In this document: in pieces, positions 1 through 10,434 of the stretch | Position numbering within the stretch: position 1 is the stretch's first letter | Layout of the letters: every line of letters starts with the position of its first letter | Assembly (NCBI GenBank): GCA_963930655.1 | Contig: OZ005602.1 | Location: 26,115,840 to 26,179,839, forward strand | Direction: 5' to 3' | Source: Myrica gale | Taxonomy: Eukaryota > Streptophyta > Magnoliopsida > Fagales > Myricaceae | Length of the DNA stretch: 64,000 bases | Made by a program: the position numbers and the translations under genes | Notes under the pieces: generated by a model | Databases searched by the model: none | What the model was told of the DNA's origin: nothing | The model's input: only the letters and a program-made list of their open reading frames with translations

Positions 1-980
1 AGTGCACGTGTCGTTTAAGTGGGACAAAAACCGTTCGATATAAAAACTTCAGTAGGTTTATGGGTGAAATCGTAACGAAAAGTATAATTTGTGGGAGCGA
101 ATTGTAACGAGTTCGAGTTTATGAGGATATTTTAGATTGAGGTATAAGTTCATAAGGGTTTTGTAACTAACCCATTTGTTTTTGTAGGATTTGCCTAAAT
201 AAGCTTGGACCCAAATTAGGCTTCATTTCTGTCTCGAACTTTTTTGGATTTACAAGAGAAAATTGGTTGCATTCAGCTTGTACATTGGGTTCGGAAAAAC
301 TTATAATTGATAAGAGATGTATTGGTCGTACGGTTCTACAGTTCGAGTATTGGTTAGTAAAAATAAAAACTTATTCGCAAGCAATAGAATTCAAACTAGA
401 ACTCTCATCACTAGACAGAGTTAGAATTTGGAAAAATTTTGGAATGGTTAACAATTTTTAGATGTAAAGGTTACTTTTGTCATAAAATTTATAACTTTTT
501 AAGTTTTCACATTAATCAAAGGCCTATAAAAATCATAATAATAATAATAAACTTCAATATCTTCTCTCATTATCAAATAATCTCTTCATATCTTAATAAA
601 TATAAAAAATTCATCAGATAATATCTTTTATTATTATTATTTTCTTAATAAAATTCAAATCTTCTCAATTTTCAATGCATCATCTGAATATTTCGTAGGG
701 TTAAGGTACGTGGTTACTAAATTTTGACCAATAAGTAAAGTAGTGGATAGGCGAGAGGATTCAAATTTCGACCAATAAAATAAATAAATAAATGGCTCCG
801 ATTAGTGACAAAAAAAAAATAGTGTCCCATAAATTAAACATAAAAACCGTGTTCTTTTTACGTTACGTGTGGGGCGATAAATCTGTTGTCAGAACTTTAG
901 CGACCAACCAGTAACCAGACTCATCGTTTTCGCTTCTTCCTTACCTCAACCGTCATTCAAGACGTCTCTATTCGCTTCTC
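1..980. other. AT-rich 5' flank of the copper chaperone gene
   Basis: I see no convincing gene here; the short open frames look random in composition. Positions 480-700 are very A/T rich. A TACGTGTGG motif at 864-872 contains an ACGT core of the kind bound by plant bZIP/bHLH factors, but a single short match is weak evidence. The stretch probably holds the distal promoter of the gene that starts at 1102. Confidence 0.5.
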
Positions 981-988
981 TATATAAA
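981..988 (+). promoter_or_regulatory. TATA box of the copper chaperone gene
   Basis: TATATAAA lies 114 bases before the start codon at 1102. It follows a C/T-rich stretch, and a plausible transcription start near 1010-1020 would leave a 5' UTR of about 85-90 bases. Assignment is by sequence match and position only. Confidence 0.6.
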
Positions 989-1101
989 TCAACCCCAAAA
1001 CCTTAAGCTTTCGTGCACGGGAAAATCGATCACTGATCTTACCCTCTTCGTGTCTTTGTAATTATTCAGCTCAGATTTCTCCAAGATCCATCCCATAGAC
1101 A

Positions 1102-3020
1102 ATGTCTCAGGTACTCGAGCAAAGCCTCTTTGTATCTCAATTCTAATTAAAGGTTCATGCTTTCTTACTGTTGCTAATTCGAGGTCGAAAATTCCATCTC
1201 TCTCTCTCTCTTCCTTCTTTTCGATGCGCTGTATGGATGGTTTCCTTTGTGAAGATGAATAAATACTGAGCGATCTAAGTGTTAAAATTTTGATCGAATG
1301 AAGCCTGAATTTGGGCTGATGCTGTTCGTGTGTGGGGGTGGAGATTAGGGTCCTTTGAATTGGAACTCTTTTGTTTGTTTTGGAGGGTTGACTTTGTTTT
1401 ATTGACTTGTCCAAGAAATGACACAGGTTTGAGTCCGTCCCACAACTTTATTTGACGGACCAAAAAAGACAACAAAGAAGAATCATTTAGTAGAGTATAT
1501 TTGAAAATCGTAGAAGACTAGTAAGGAGAAAAATGAACTTAGTTTTGTGGGTTATACTTGCTTTTATCATATCTTTTAAGAAAAAAATGAAAGAGGTAAA
1601 GAGGTAAAAGTACCCAAAGAGCATGGGGAGCTTTGCTCATTGTAAAGGTTCGTTCTTTACTAACATTACGGTTGCATCTAGGAATTATATCTGCCCAAAG
1701 AAGAGTAAGGTCCAATGCTGTGATGTCGGAATGTTAATAATTTTCCTCCATTACTTGTTGAGCTGAAAATTTCTATTGTTGTTCTGTTGCAGACAGTTGT
1801 CCTCAAGGTTGGTATGTCATGTGAAGGCTGCGCTGGGGCCGTGAGAAGGGTTCTGGGGAAAATGGAAGGTTTGGGAAAATCGAACTTCATCACTTGCTGA
1901 CCTTTTTTCTCTCCCTTTTTTAATTATTTTTCATTTCCTTCTCAAGTATCTCTTTTTGATTCGATCAACTGTAGCAATAACATTTGCCCACCAGTCAAAT
2001 GCTTTCGAAGGTGGTTTTCTAATTTGTCAATAGCATGTCTATTGATGCTTGTACTCAACGCTCCATCCCAAAAAATAAGTTTCTGTGTGCATGGCTCTGC
2101 GTGCTTGCCTTTAATAGTCCAAAAGAGCCTGTTTTTTTTGTCAAGTCTAAATAGCCTTTGTGGTATGCTTTGACATAAAGGCTTTAAATGAATATACTTA
2201 CCTGAAAGAATATTTTAAATGAAAATATTCAACTAGAGCTTTTTTTCGATGTTGCCATGCATCATGAATTTTACTCTTTCTGAAATGAAATGCACAAGCT
2301 TTTGGTTATTTAGAAATTTTTTTTTTGATAAGTAAGATAATTTTATTAGAAAAAGCGTGAACAGTACAAGGGACTATACCGAAAGCGCTTAAGACAAACA
2401 AGCAACAAAACTAAGGAAATCATCAAAGTCGACAAAAATGCCCCCTAGAAATATATAGAAGAGATTTAGGCTTGTAAGCTTAAGGCATTTCTCTTCTTAC
2501 AACTAGGGAGATCTGAGATTCCACCCATATACGTTTGCTGGAGATTACTAGATACTGGGATCAAGGGTCTCTTGTTTGTGTTTTCTGAGAAAGAAAAACA
2601 AATGATGAAACAGAGTTATTATTACCTACAAATATTGACAAGCAGTTGTAAGCATGACTGCTTTCAATATTATTATTAACTGCTGTTCCTGCAATTGTCA
2701 GGGGACCTTTGGTCCATTAGTTGATTACAGAATTATCTTGCAAGATGATTCATGATGGTCAAATTCTTTTACCACCTACAGGTGTAGAATCATATGATAT
2801 TGATATGAAGGAGCAGAAGGTGACTGTAAAAGGCAATGTGCAGCCTGAGGCAGTTCTGCAGACTGTTTCAAAAACTGGAAAGAAGAGTAGCTTCTGGGAA
2901 GCAGAAGCACCAGCAGAACCTGAAGAGAAGACTGCTGGAGCAGCCGAACCTGAAGAGAAGACTGCTGGAGCTGCCGAACCTGAAGTGAAGACTGCTGGAG
3001 CCGCCATGGCTGCAGCTTAA
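1102..3020 (+). CDS. CCH: Copper chaperone CCH (ATX1-type heavy-metal-associated protein)
   Basis: Three coding exons, 1102-1110, 1793-1868 and 2782-3020, join in frame to 107 aa. All introns are GT-AG; the first exon encodes only Met-Ser-Gln. The protein is a single HMA domain (residues about 3-70). The copper-binding MSCEGC (MxCxxC) motif lies at residues 11-16, and the lysine-rich KTGKK patch near residue 68 is typical of ATX1 partners. Such chaperones carry Cu(I) in the cytosol to P-type ATPases such as RAN1. After the domain, plant CCH proteins add a C-terminal tail that ATX1 lacks; here it is an acidic, alanine-rich tail built from three tandem copies of [10 protein letters not shown]. 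Intron 2 carries an antisense retroelement tail. The start is supported by the family's usual [13 protein letters not shown] beginning. Identification is firm; choice of CCH over plain ATX1 rests on the tail. Confidence 0.95.
2317..2600 (-). mobile_element. Antisense retroelement 3' tail in CCH intron 2
   Basis: A run of ten T at 2317-2326 is followed by GATAAGTAAGATAATTTTATT. On the minus strand this reads as a tail ending in TTATC then poly(A), the arrangement of plant LINE or SINE 3' ends. The same TTATCAAAAA ending occurs on the plus strand near 39617-39629 and 62178-62187. The 5' limit is uncertain; I see no coding remnant and no clear target duplication. Confidence 0.45.
2916..3005 (+). 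repeat. Three tandem 30-bp units coding for the CCH tail
   Basis: Units at 2916-2945, 2946-2975 and 2976-3005 are nearly identical and in frame, each encoding [10 protein letters not shown] ([10 protein letters not shown] in the third). The multiple of three keeps the frame, so copy number can change without breaking the protein. Confidence 0.95.
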
Positions 3021-3858
3021 GAGTCTTCACTCTGTTTGTTTGCGTTTGTGTAGCCTATAAATGGCTTATAGCTGCTTGAGCTTAATATAGCTTGATATCT
3101 TCTGCAATATGAAGTATGTAGTGTACTTTAGCTACTGTTTGTAAGCAACAATAATTTCTTGGGTGCTTGAAGCAATTAGTCAGTCAACCTGTTTTATCTG
3201 GATCTGTTGATTTTATGATATAAGGTAATGCTTTGATCCTGGATGAAAGTTTGTGTTTCAAGCAGAATCTGTGTAAACACAAGTACTATTTTGAACTGAT
3301 TTTGTCTTGGCCTTTTTATGGAAGTCCCTTTATATTGTTATCAGAAAAAAAATGGACATCCATTATATTACTCATAGTCTTACTGGTTTTCTGATCGTAA
3401 AATATATATTTTTATTATGAAGATGATGAAAACTAATTGGCCCACCTATGACATATAGTAATGGTGTGTCAAATGTGTGAAAAATTATCGAATTAATCCA
3501 AATTAACTCCCTTAATGATCCCTAGGCCTATTAACTCCCGACTGTCATAACTATTGGGAGTTAATCCAAACTATATTTTTGGCAGAATTTCTAGTTTAAG
3601 AAGGTCATGTACGTTAGTCCCCTGTTTAAAAAGCTTCCCTATATGAGGGCATACTGTTGTAAGTCCATTGAAAGATCGTCGGAACCTCTGCAGAAACGTA
3701 CCTCGTCACCCTTGCGGGCCACATCTCCACGGAACGATATATGCGAATTTTCCAGAGCGTGGCTTTTCTAGCACTTTTTATTTGTTCTACGTAATATGAT
3801 GCTTCTTATCAAACTTTGGAGATGTACTTGGATTGCTTTATGAGCCACCTTCTCCTAG
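3021..3858. other. CCH 3' flank and intergenic DNA
   Basis: Holds the 3' UTR of CCH (AATATAG/AATATGAAG stretches around 3080-3115 could serve polyadenylation) and then non-coding DNA. A short stem, TAACTCCC pairing with GGGAGTTA near 3530-3562, is the only structure I noticed. No PPR-like N-terminal coding sequence is visible, although the PPR relic begins directly downstream. Confidence 0.5.
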
Positions 3859-5832
3859 TTTTCAAAACCTCAAAATGTCAAAGTGAATCGTTTAGATGAT
3901 GCTCGCAAAGTGTTTGATGCAATGCCTGAGAGGAATCTTGTTTCGTGGACTGCTTTGGTATCTGGGTATTCCAAGATGGATATGGCAGAAGAAGCCTTAA
4001 ATTGTTTCAGATTGATGGTTAATGATGGTTTCAAACCGAATCATTATACATATGTTGGCGCCATATCCGCTTGTGCTAGCATAGGCGATGCACGGGCTGG
4101 TAAGGAGATTCATGGAAGGATTTATAGATGTGGGCAAGAGTTGAATGGCCAAGTTTGTAACTGCTTGGTCAATATGTATGGGAAATGCGGTTTGGTGAAC
4201 TCTGCACAGCTTGTATTCAATGCAATTTTGAAGCCAGATTTGATTTCATGGACATCAATACTTTCCTGTTATTGCCAATGTGGGGATGATATGGAGGGCC
4301 TACAGATTTTCTTGCAGTCAAGGAAGGAAGGAGTGGTAGTCAGTGAATTTTCTTGTGCGAGCGGGTTTGAAGCTTGTGCTGCACTTGAGAACTTAAAGGT
4401 TGGGATGCAAGTGCATTTCCTTGTCGTTAAGTGTGGACTTGGATTAGACAACTTTGTTATGACTGCATTGATAAATCTTTATGGGAAGTGTGGAGAATTA
4501 CACGATTCATCAGGCATTTTTGGAGGCGGAAAGGCCCCAGTTGCAGGCTTGGACTGCATTAATGGGAGGTTATGCTCAACAAGGAAAGGGAAAAGACGCC
4601 ATTGATCTTTTCCACAAGGTCCATTCTTTAGCTTTGAAACCTAATCAAAGGACATTCTCATCAGTGCTCGGAGCATTTGAGGATTCAGCAGATGTTGAAG
4701 TAGGAAAACAACTCCACTCTTTGATCATTAAAATGGGATTCATTACATTCCTATATGTTGTCAATGCTGTTCTGGCTTTTTACTCAAAATGTGGGCTCCC
4801 GGAGGAATCATCAAAGACTTTCGAGGAAATATATGAACATGATGTTTTCTCCTGGAATGCGCTGATCTCTGGCTATCTTAGATCAGGTCGTCATGGAGCA
4901 GCCATTGAGCTTCTAGGAGAAATGTTGATTAAAGGGTTTGAACCTAATATTTACACATATTCTATCATCTTGAGCATCTGTAGTGATCTTCCTGCAATTC
5001 AATGGGGCAAACAAATACATTGCTGTATCGTGAAACCTGGGTGCGACTCCAATGTGGTTGTAGGGAGTGCTCTTATTGACACGTACGCCAAGTGTGGAAG
5101 ACTATGTGAAGCTCGGAAAGTCTTTTACAATCTAACTACAAGGAACTTAGTTTCTTGGAATACCATGCTTATGGGATATGCGCAACATGGTTTTGGGAAA
5201 GAAGCTTTAGAGATCTACAACATAATGCAAACAAAAGGGATTGAACTTAATGATATAACATTTCTTGGAGTATTATCTGCTTGTGGACATGTGGGACTCA
5301 TAGAGGAGGGATGGCACTACTTCAATTCCATGATCAGAGACCACAGTATTGCCCCACGGACAGATCACATAGCTTCTGTGGTTAGCCTTTTTGCCCGTAA
5401 AGGACAGACAAAAAGAGCTTTTGAGCTCATAAGGAGTTTCCATTTGGATCATGATAAGGTGGTCTGGCGTTGTCTCTTGTCCGGCTGCAAAATCCACAAG
5501 GATTTAGCACTAGCAAGATACGCTGCTGAGAAGATTTCGAGCATTGATCCAGAAGATATTTCAGCTCATATCACGTTATCAAATGTATATGCTGAGGCCA
5601 AGATGTGGAACGCAGCAGCAAAAGTGAGAAGCCTATTGAAGATGAAGGATTTGAAGAAAGATATAGGATATAGCTGGGCTGAGTTGAATAACCAATATAC
5701 TATTTTTCTACAAGTCATTGCACACAACTCCAAGGAACCAATCTCCATCAGGTTTTGGATGGGTTGGCAGAACAGTTGTTTGATGCAGTATATGTACCTG
5801 ATGCCATGTTCTTATTGCACTCTGGTGAATAA
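3859..5832 (+). pseudogene. Pentatricopeptide repeat (PLS/E-class) pseudogene
   Basis: Conceptual translation gives a chain of 35-residue PPR units with hallmark strings (ARKVFDAMPERN, NLVSWNTMLMGYAQHG, GVLSACGHVGLIEEGW) and an E-type tail, as in organelle RNA-editing PPR proteins. It is broken in three ways. First, it starts abruptly inside a repeat just after a TAG at 3856-3858, with no ATG and no targeting peptide. Second, an extra base near 4513 moves the frame from GELHDSS to AFLEAERPQLQAWTALMG. Third, a second shift around 5730-5750 moves it again, after which the frame reads VLDGLAEQLFDAVYVPD and ends at TAA 5830-5832. Homology is continuous across both shifts, so the original gene was intronless here, as is usual for PPRs. 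Sequencing error could explain one shift but not the missing N-terminus. Confidence 0.9.
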
Positions 5833-6126
5833 GTTTAGGATATTTGATGGAAACGTACTGGGTCATAGAGAGTAAGGCGTATTGAAGTCATTTAAATGTG
5901 AGAAAATAAAATACATGATTCTGTAAAGATCTGAGATGATGGAAAATTGCATAAGATTATATTGAAGGACCACTCATGCATAGGAAGAATTGAGAATTCA
6001 AAGTTGATGCCGGCTTGTCATATTATATTGAAGACAAACAATCTGAGGTCACATCACCACAGAGAAGGATGTGATCAAAGTGAGATTGGAGGGAATTTCA
6101 GAGACAGATGGTGCGGAAGGATCCCT

Positions 6127-9100
6127 TCATGAGAGGTTAACAAACTCAAGGGATTGTATCCTTAATTTCAGAGGGCAGTCTGCGACACACCCACTTTTTG
6201 GGCCTGCTCCTGTTGATCATTTCAAAGATTGTTGATGTGCTAATGGATATTATTAGCTTACTTATTTTTTTGATTTAATCCTCTGCAATATTTCTGTCTT
6301 TGGAACCCTTTTCTTCGGGGCTTGTGAGATTACACGGCAAGCTTCACCTGTAAGTGCTCATCCTCCTTTTCGAGGCAAATATGCATGAGTCAGATGGGCC
6401 GAGTTTCTCAATCTCACTAGAAGCTTGTAAGGGAAGAGGTACCATATTCATTAATTCTCCAATTTCACTTCCTTCCTTGCTCTCATAGCTCTCATGATCT
6501 TCAAGGGGTGAAAGTACCTGACTAAAATGGGAACAGCTCAGAGGAAAATGTAGTATACATTTATCAAGCACATGCCAATTACATTGCACAGTTTGCAGAT
6601 TATCGGTAATAGAAAATAAAAGTTCATAAAGCTCAAACTGTAACCTGCACTATCCTAACATCTTGAATATCTACTTTATGTCCCCAAGTGTTTTATTAGC
6701 TGCAACTTTGTCAACAGAGAATTTACCAGGGTAGCAGATTCATGTTATGACATGGGATATGAGATCTGTACCTGAACCTCATCAAGGTTGATACCATCCT
6801 CCTTGAGGAAAGTTAACAAGCTGCCAAGGTTCTCATCAGTTGGACGGTAATGTCCAATGTATGCCGACACAGACTGGAAATCAGAAAGACGTAGTCAGAG
6901 CTCTGATTCAAGAAACATAGCTTTTTCAAGCTTGCATCACAAGTATGTTGTTGACTATCTTCCCCATAAAAAAGATTTCAAAAAAATCTCTTCCAAACTG
7001 CTATTTTAGTAGTGGCAGTAGGAAGCTTGGCCAGATCATACCAGAATTGATATTATTACATCCGAATTGATTGTAGAATAGGACAAACATATTGACTTGT
7101 ATTCTAATGCTTGGAATTACAGAAATTATGTACGAAACATGATCCTGTGAGCTCTTTCAAACTGAACTGAATCTCACATTACCTTCTTGTCAACCATATT
7201 AGCCATGCATGTCTTTCATTTTTTGGACATTTATAGTTAAAGCTAACATTTAGCACCAATAGTTTCATATGGTTGCAAGTTTGGAGTACATATTTGTCTA
7301 AGATAGGATCTACTTCCAATTTCAATAGCAAAATTAAATGCACAAAATTATTATTAATTTTCAACTATTTCTTTTATAAGATTTTTGTATCTAGATTTTT
7401 TTTAAAGCATAAATAGCATATGTATTGATAATAGGATCAAGGAGGTTTAAAAACCTCATGAGGCTCTAAAGGGCGTACCAGACACTCCGAAAAGTCAGCG
7501 GGCCAACGAGCAGACGGACCAAAAAGTCCTACAGAGTCCCACAAGGGGCAGATAAGCCACAGACGGCAGAAAAGCCACAAATGACAGTAAGCTATTATGC
7601 CTAAAAAGGGAAACAACACCAGAAAAACTACAACCAGCCTTAACATAGAGGCAGGCCCAAACGGCTCCGAAGATAGGAAACCAAGATCTGATATCCCCTT
7701 TCGTACTCAATGTGTCTTTAGAATATAGGTATTAGGCATATTTAACTTGTATGCCTCCACACAGAGGATATCAGATAATGCTGAGATTATCATGAGAAAA
7801 AGGTGATATGGAAAGATTTTGATGAATGCTTGCCAGAGGCATTATACCTTGATCTTGCCTTGTTCTGCCTGGAGTCTTCCAGAAGCCAGAGTGGCTCCTC
7901 CTGCAAGGAAGCTGGAATGATGGAACAATCCCTTCCTTTTCTGGATGGAAGATGTAGTTAAGGTTAGATATTATAGCATCTCAGATAGGAAAACTCTCAA
8001 CCAATGGTTATGTGGTTGGGTCAGTTTGTACCTCACCAGCATAAAGTTTTTTCGAGGTACTCATAACGAAAATCCACTTTGCGCCTTGCAATCCTTGATT
8101 TGTGTCAAGGAGATCTTCAGTTTGCTTATGCACCATCATCCCTTCCGCAAGAACATGTTCATAGCATTCTCTCTCTTGCTTATTCATGATGCATTGCCAC
8201 AGATAGTGTAGGATGAAGTTAGGAGACTTCTATTAGAGCAAGCACTAAGGAAAATGCGGAATCCATTTGAAGTTATAATTCATTCCCCTGTTTACGTGGT
8301 ATGCAAAGCATAGAACAGAACTACACAGAACAGAACTATCATGTAGGTACAGCTTTCATGTTTCTGGCTTGTAGAAAATAGTGTATTACTAAGGGCAGTC
8401 CTTAGAGAACTTATATCATGGTATCTAAATTGAATTCTTAGAGGCTAAGCAAGAGGAGATTAATTTGATATGAATGAACTTGTGTAGAACACTCTTGGAC
8501 TGTGAACGTTGGTACTAGGTTTGATGTGTAAGAGTAGCATACCGGTCCAAGATATTTTATGCATTCTTGTCGAAGCCTTGACCTTGGGCAATTGTTGAGA
8601 TCAACCTCTTTGCCGTCTCCAATATCCAACCTACATAAGGTATAGTTTACAAATTCATAATTTATTTACATTAATCCTTCGAGCATGCTTTCCAGACCTG
8701 TAAGACTATCCCATACTTTTGTCCACACTTTCCTTTTGGTCATTTGGATGCATTTGAGTCAAATGCTAAGATTGGGGTATATGCAAATTTTTTACATTAG
8801 AAGCATCTTACTTCTGATTGCATTCTCCAGAGAGGGGAAGAAAACAATTCCAATATTGATTTGATTGAAAACCCATGGCAAAAAAAAGAGGAAGCTCGTT
8901 GATAATTTATACACCCTTAGAACACATTCTTTTCTTCTTCTTTTTTCCTGAGACATTAGGGCACATTCTGATAGGCATTTAAGGAGAAAAATCAAAGAAT
9001 CAACTTCGAGAACTGTACAAGGGAGAATAATGACCACGAGAAGTGTTTAGAAAAATGGCTGCCGTGCATCATCTTTGCACCACTCTTCATAGTAAAAGTT

Positions 9101-9741
9101 TAGATTATGACCATAACGGTGTCTTGGATCAATCTGTGCCACACAAGAATGCAAAAATTGAATGTTAAGTACTAGAAACATAAGGTGTAGCTTAATTGCA
9201 GGCATACAGCTTCAATCCAATGTTGGATAGCTAATTTCTGTGCCTTAGCGTCTTCACATAATCCTTTTCCAACCTGTCAAAATCATCAAACTGCATGACA
9301 CCATTGCTTATATATTTTCCTTTATTCTAATCGGATTAATATTTTTTTCTGTATAGTCTGAATGAATGCTACATGCCTTTGATGCAATCAAGCTGATCCT
9401 ACTCCACCGTGAGGCAGCTGTTTCTGCCTGGCGAAAATTGAAGAAAGAAACCGTGCTGTGATTGAGCCTTACATAGTCTATAGCTTGCCACCTCCAAACA
9501 TTCCATCTTTTCTTAGAATGAGAGCTAGTTGCAATCTTGCAAAGTATATGTTTGTAACATAGGGTGACGCTTACCAGAGTTCTTCAGCAACAACGGTCGA
9601 GTCTGCTAGCCTCCGGCAGGTTTGGTAACTCCTATAAACTTTCTGCAACCTCACTGCAGCTGTGGACTCAGAGTTTTCTCTTCTCTCCTGAGAATCCATT
9701 GACATCGTGCCAGGGTGACCATAATCCGATGGAAATGACAT
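6127..9741 (-). pseudogene. IQM: IQM-family calmodulin-binding protein gene, decayed
   Basis: Minus-strand exons: 9575-9741, 9377-9491, 9208-9273, one ending near 9047 that starts after an acceptor at about 9138, about 8543-8630, about 8032-8210, about 7853-7938, about 6772-6873, and a last exon below about 6525. They translate to the plant IQM order: IQ motif VRLQKVYRSYQTCRRLAD, then [111 protein letters not shown] and SAYIGHYRPTDENLG. IQM proteins bind calmodulin without calcium. Damage: TAA at 9047-9049 where the family reads FFYW; TGA at 6344-6346 with a one-base frame change beside it; then EILQRIKSKK followed by TAA at 6262-6264, 6253-6255 and 6250-6252; a family Trp changed to TGA at 6217-6219 just before STGAGP; end at 6127. 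Introns survive, so it is not a retrocopy. A truncated protein from the first eight exons remains possible. The intron around 7430-7720 holds unassigned, repeat-like sequence. Confidence 0.88.
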
Positions 9742-10180
9742 CTTAACATACTAACCTTTAGGGGTTCTCTGCCCTTTGCAAACTTTTTGTCTTTGTTCCT
9801 TGTGGGCTTATGTATGACCTTTTGGCGTCTCTGCATGTGAGCCCGCTGCCTATATGAAGGGTATGATATGTCCTTTAGAGCGTGTATATGAGGTCTCTAT
9901 ACCTCCATAATTTTAATGAATTAGCTGTTTTGATAAAAATAAAAGTAAAAATTATTTGTATACTATTCTTGGCAAGGCCATTATGCTATAGTAGTCTCCG
10001 TATTATGAGAAATCTCAAGTTTAAGTTGTGGAGGTTTGGACCTGACTTGATGACGGTTTTTATTCTCTTGCAAAAACTCTTATCCTCGTTATTTCTAATT
10101 CCTGATGTACAGCAAAAAATTGGGAAAACAAAGACTCGAACAAGGACTACCTTATACCCAAACAGAGACATATTAGCCTG
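9742..10180. other. Intergenic DNA between the IQM relic and RPP2
   Basis: No gene recognised. Minus-strand sequence above 9741 has an in-frame TAG a few codons before the IQM start and shows no further IQM-like coding. The right part merges into the RPP2 promoter. Confidence 0.4.
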
Positions 10181-10182
10181 AG

Positions 10183-10282
10183 CCCATCCAACATCAAAAA
10201 AGAAGAAAACCTAAACAAAAAAATAAATGCCAAACCGAACCCTAATCCTGGAACTATAAAAGGCGCGCCCCTAAAACCCTAA
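10183..10282 (+). promoter_or_regulatory. RPP2 promoter: site II-like element, TATA box, telo-box
   Basis: Three elements typical of plant ribosomal-protein promoters occur together: a site II-like TGGGCT on the minus strand near 10183-10190, TATAAA at 10255-10260, and the telo-box AAACCCTAA at 10274-10282 just past the TATA box. Telo-boxes and site II motifs are established elements of growth-linked expression of translation genes. A C/T-rich 5' UTR follows, and it may be interrupted by a short intron from GT at 10340 to the AG at 10423. Confidence 0.7.
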
Positions 10283-10434
10283 CCTCCCTTGAACTCTGCT
10301 GCTCTCATCTCCCTCCTCTCAGATTCACCCGCCCTCAATGTACCTACGCTCTCTCTCTCTGTCTTTCTTGGCCTCCTTGTCTACGCATTGAATCAATCTG
10401 ATCTAGACGTGTTGATTTTGCAGTAAGAAGGAAA

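Noticed and set aside
989..1414. 141-codon minus-strand frame over the CCH leader and intron
   Set aside because: Antisense to a well-supported gene, no domain, low-complexity composition; a shadow frame.
7437..7710. Overlapping minus-strand frames rich in Leu, Phe, Val and Trp
   Set aside because: Lie inside an intron of the IQM relic, have no splice support and no recognisable domain; hydrophobic look comes from base composition.
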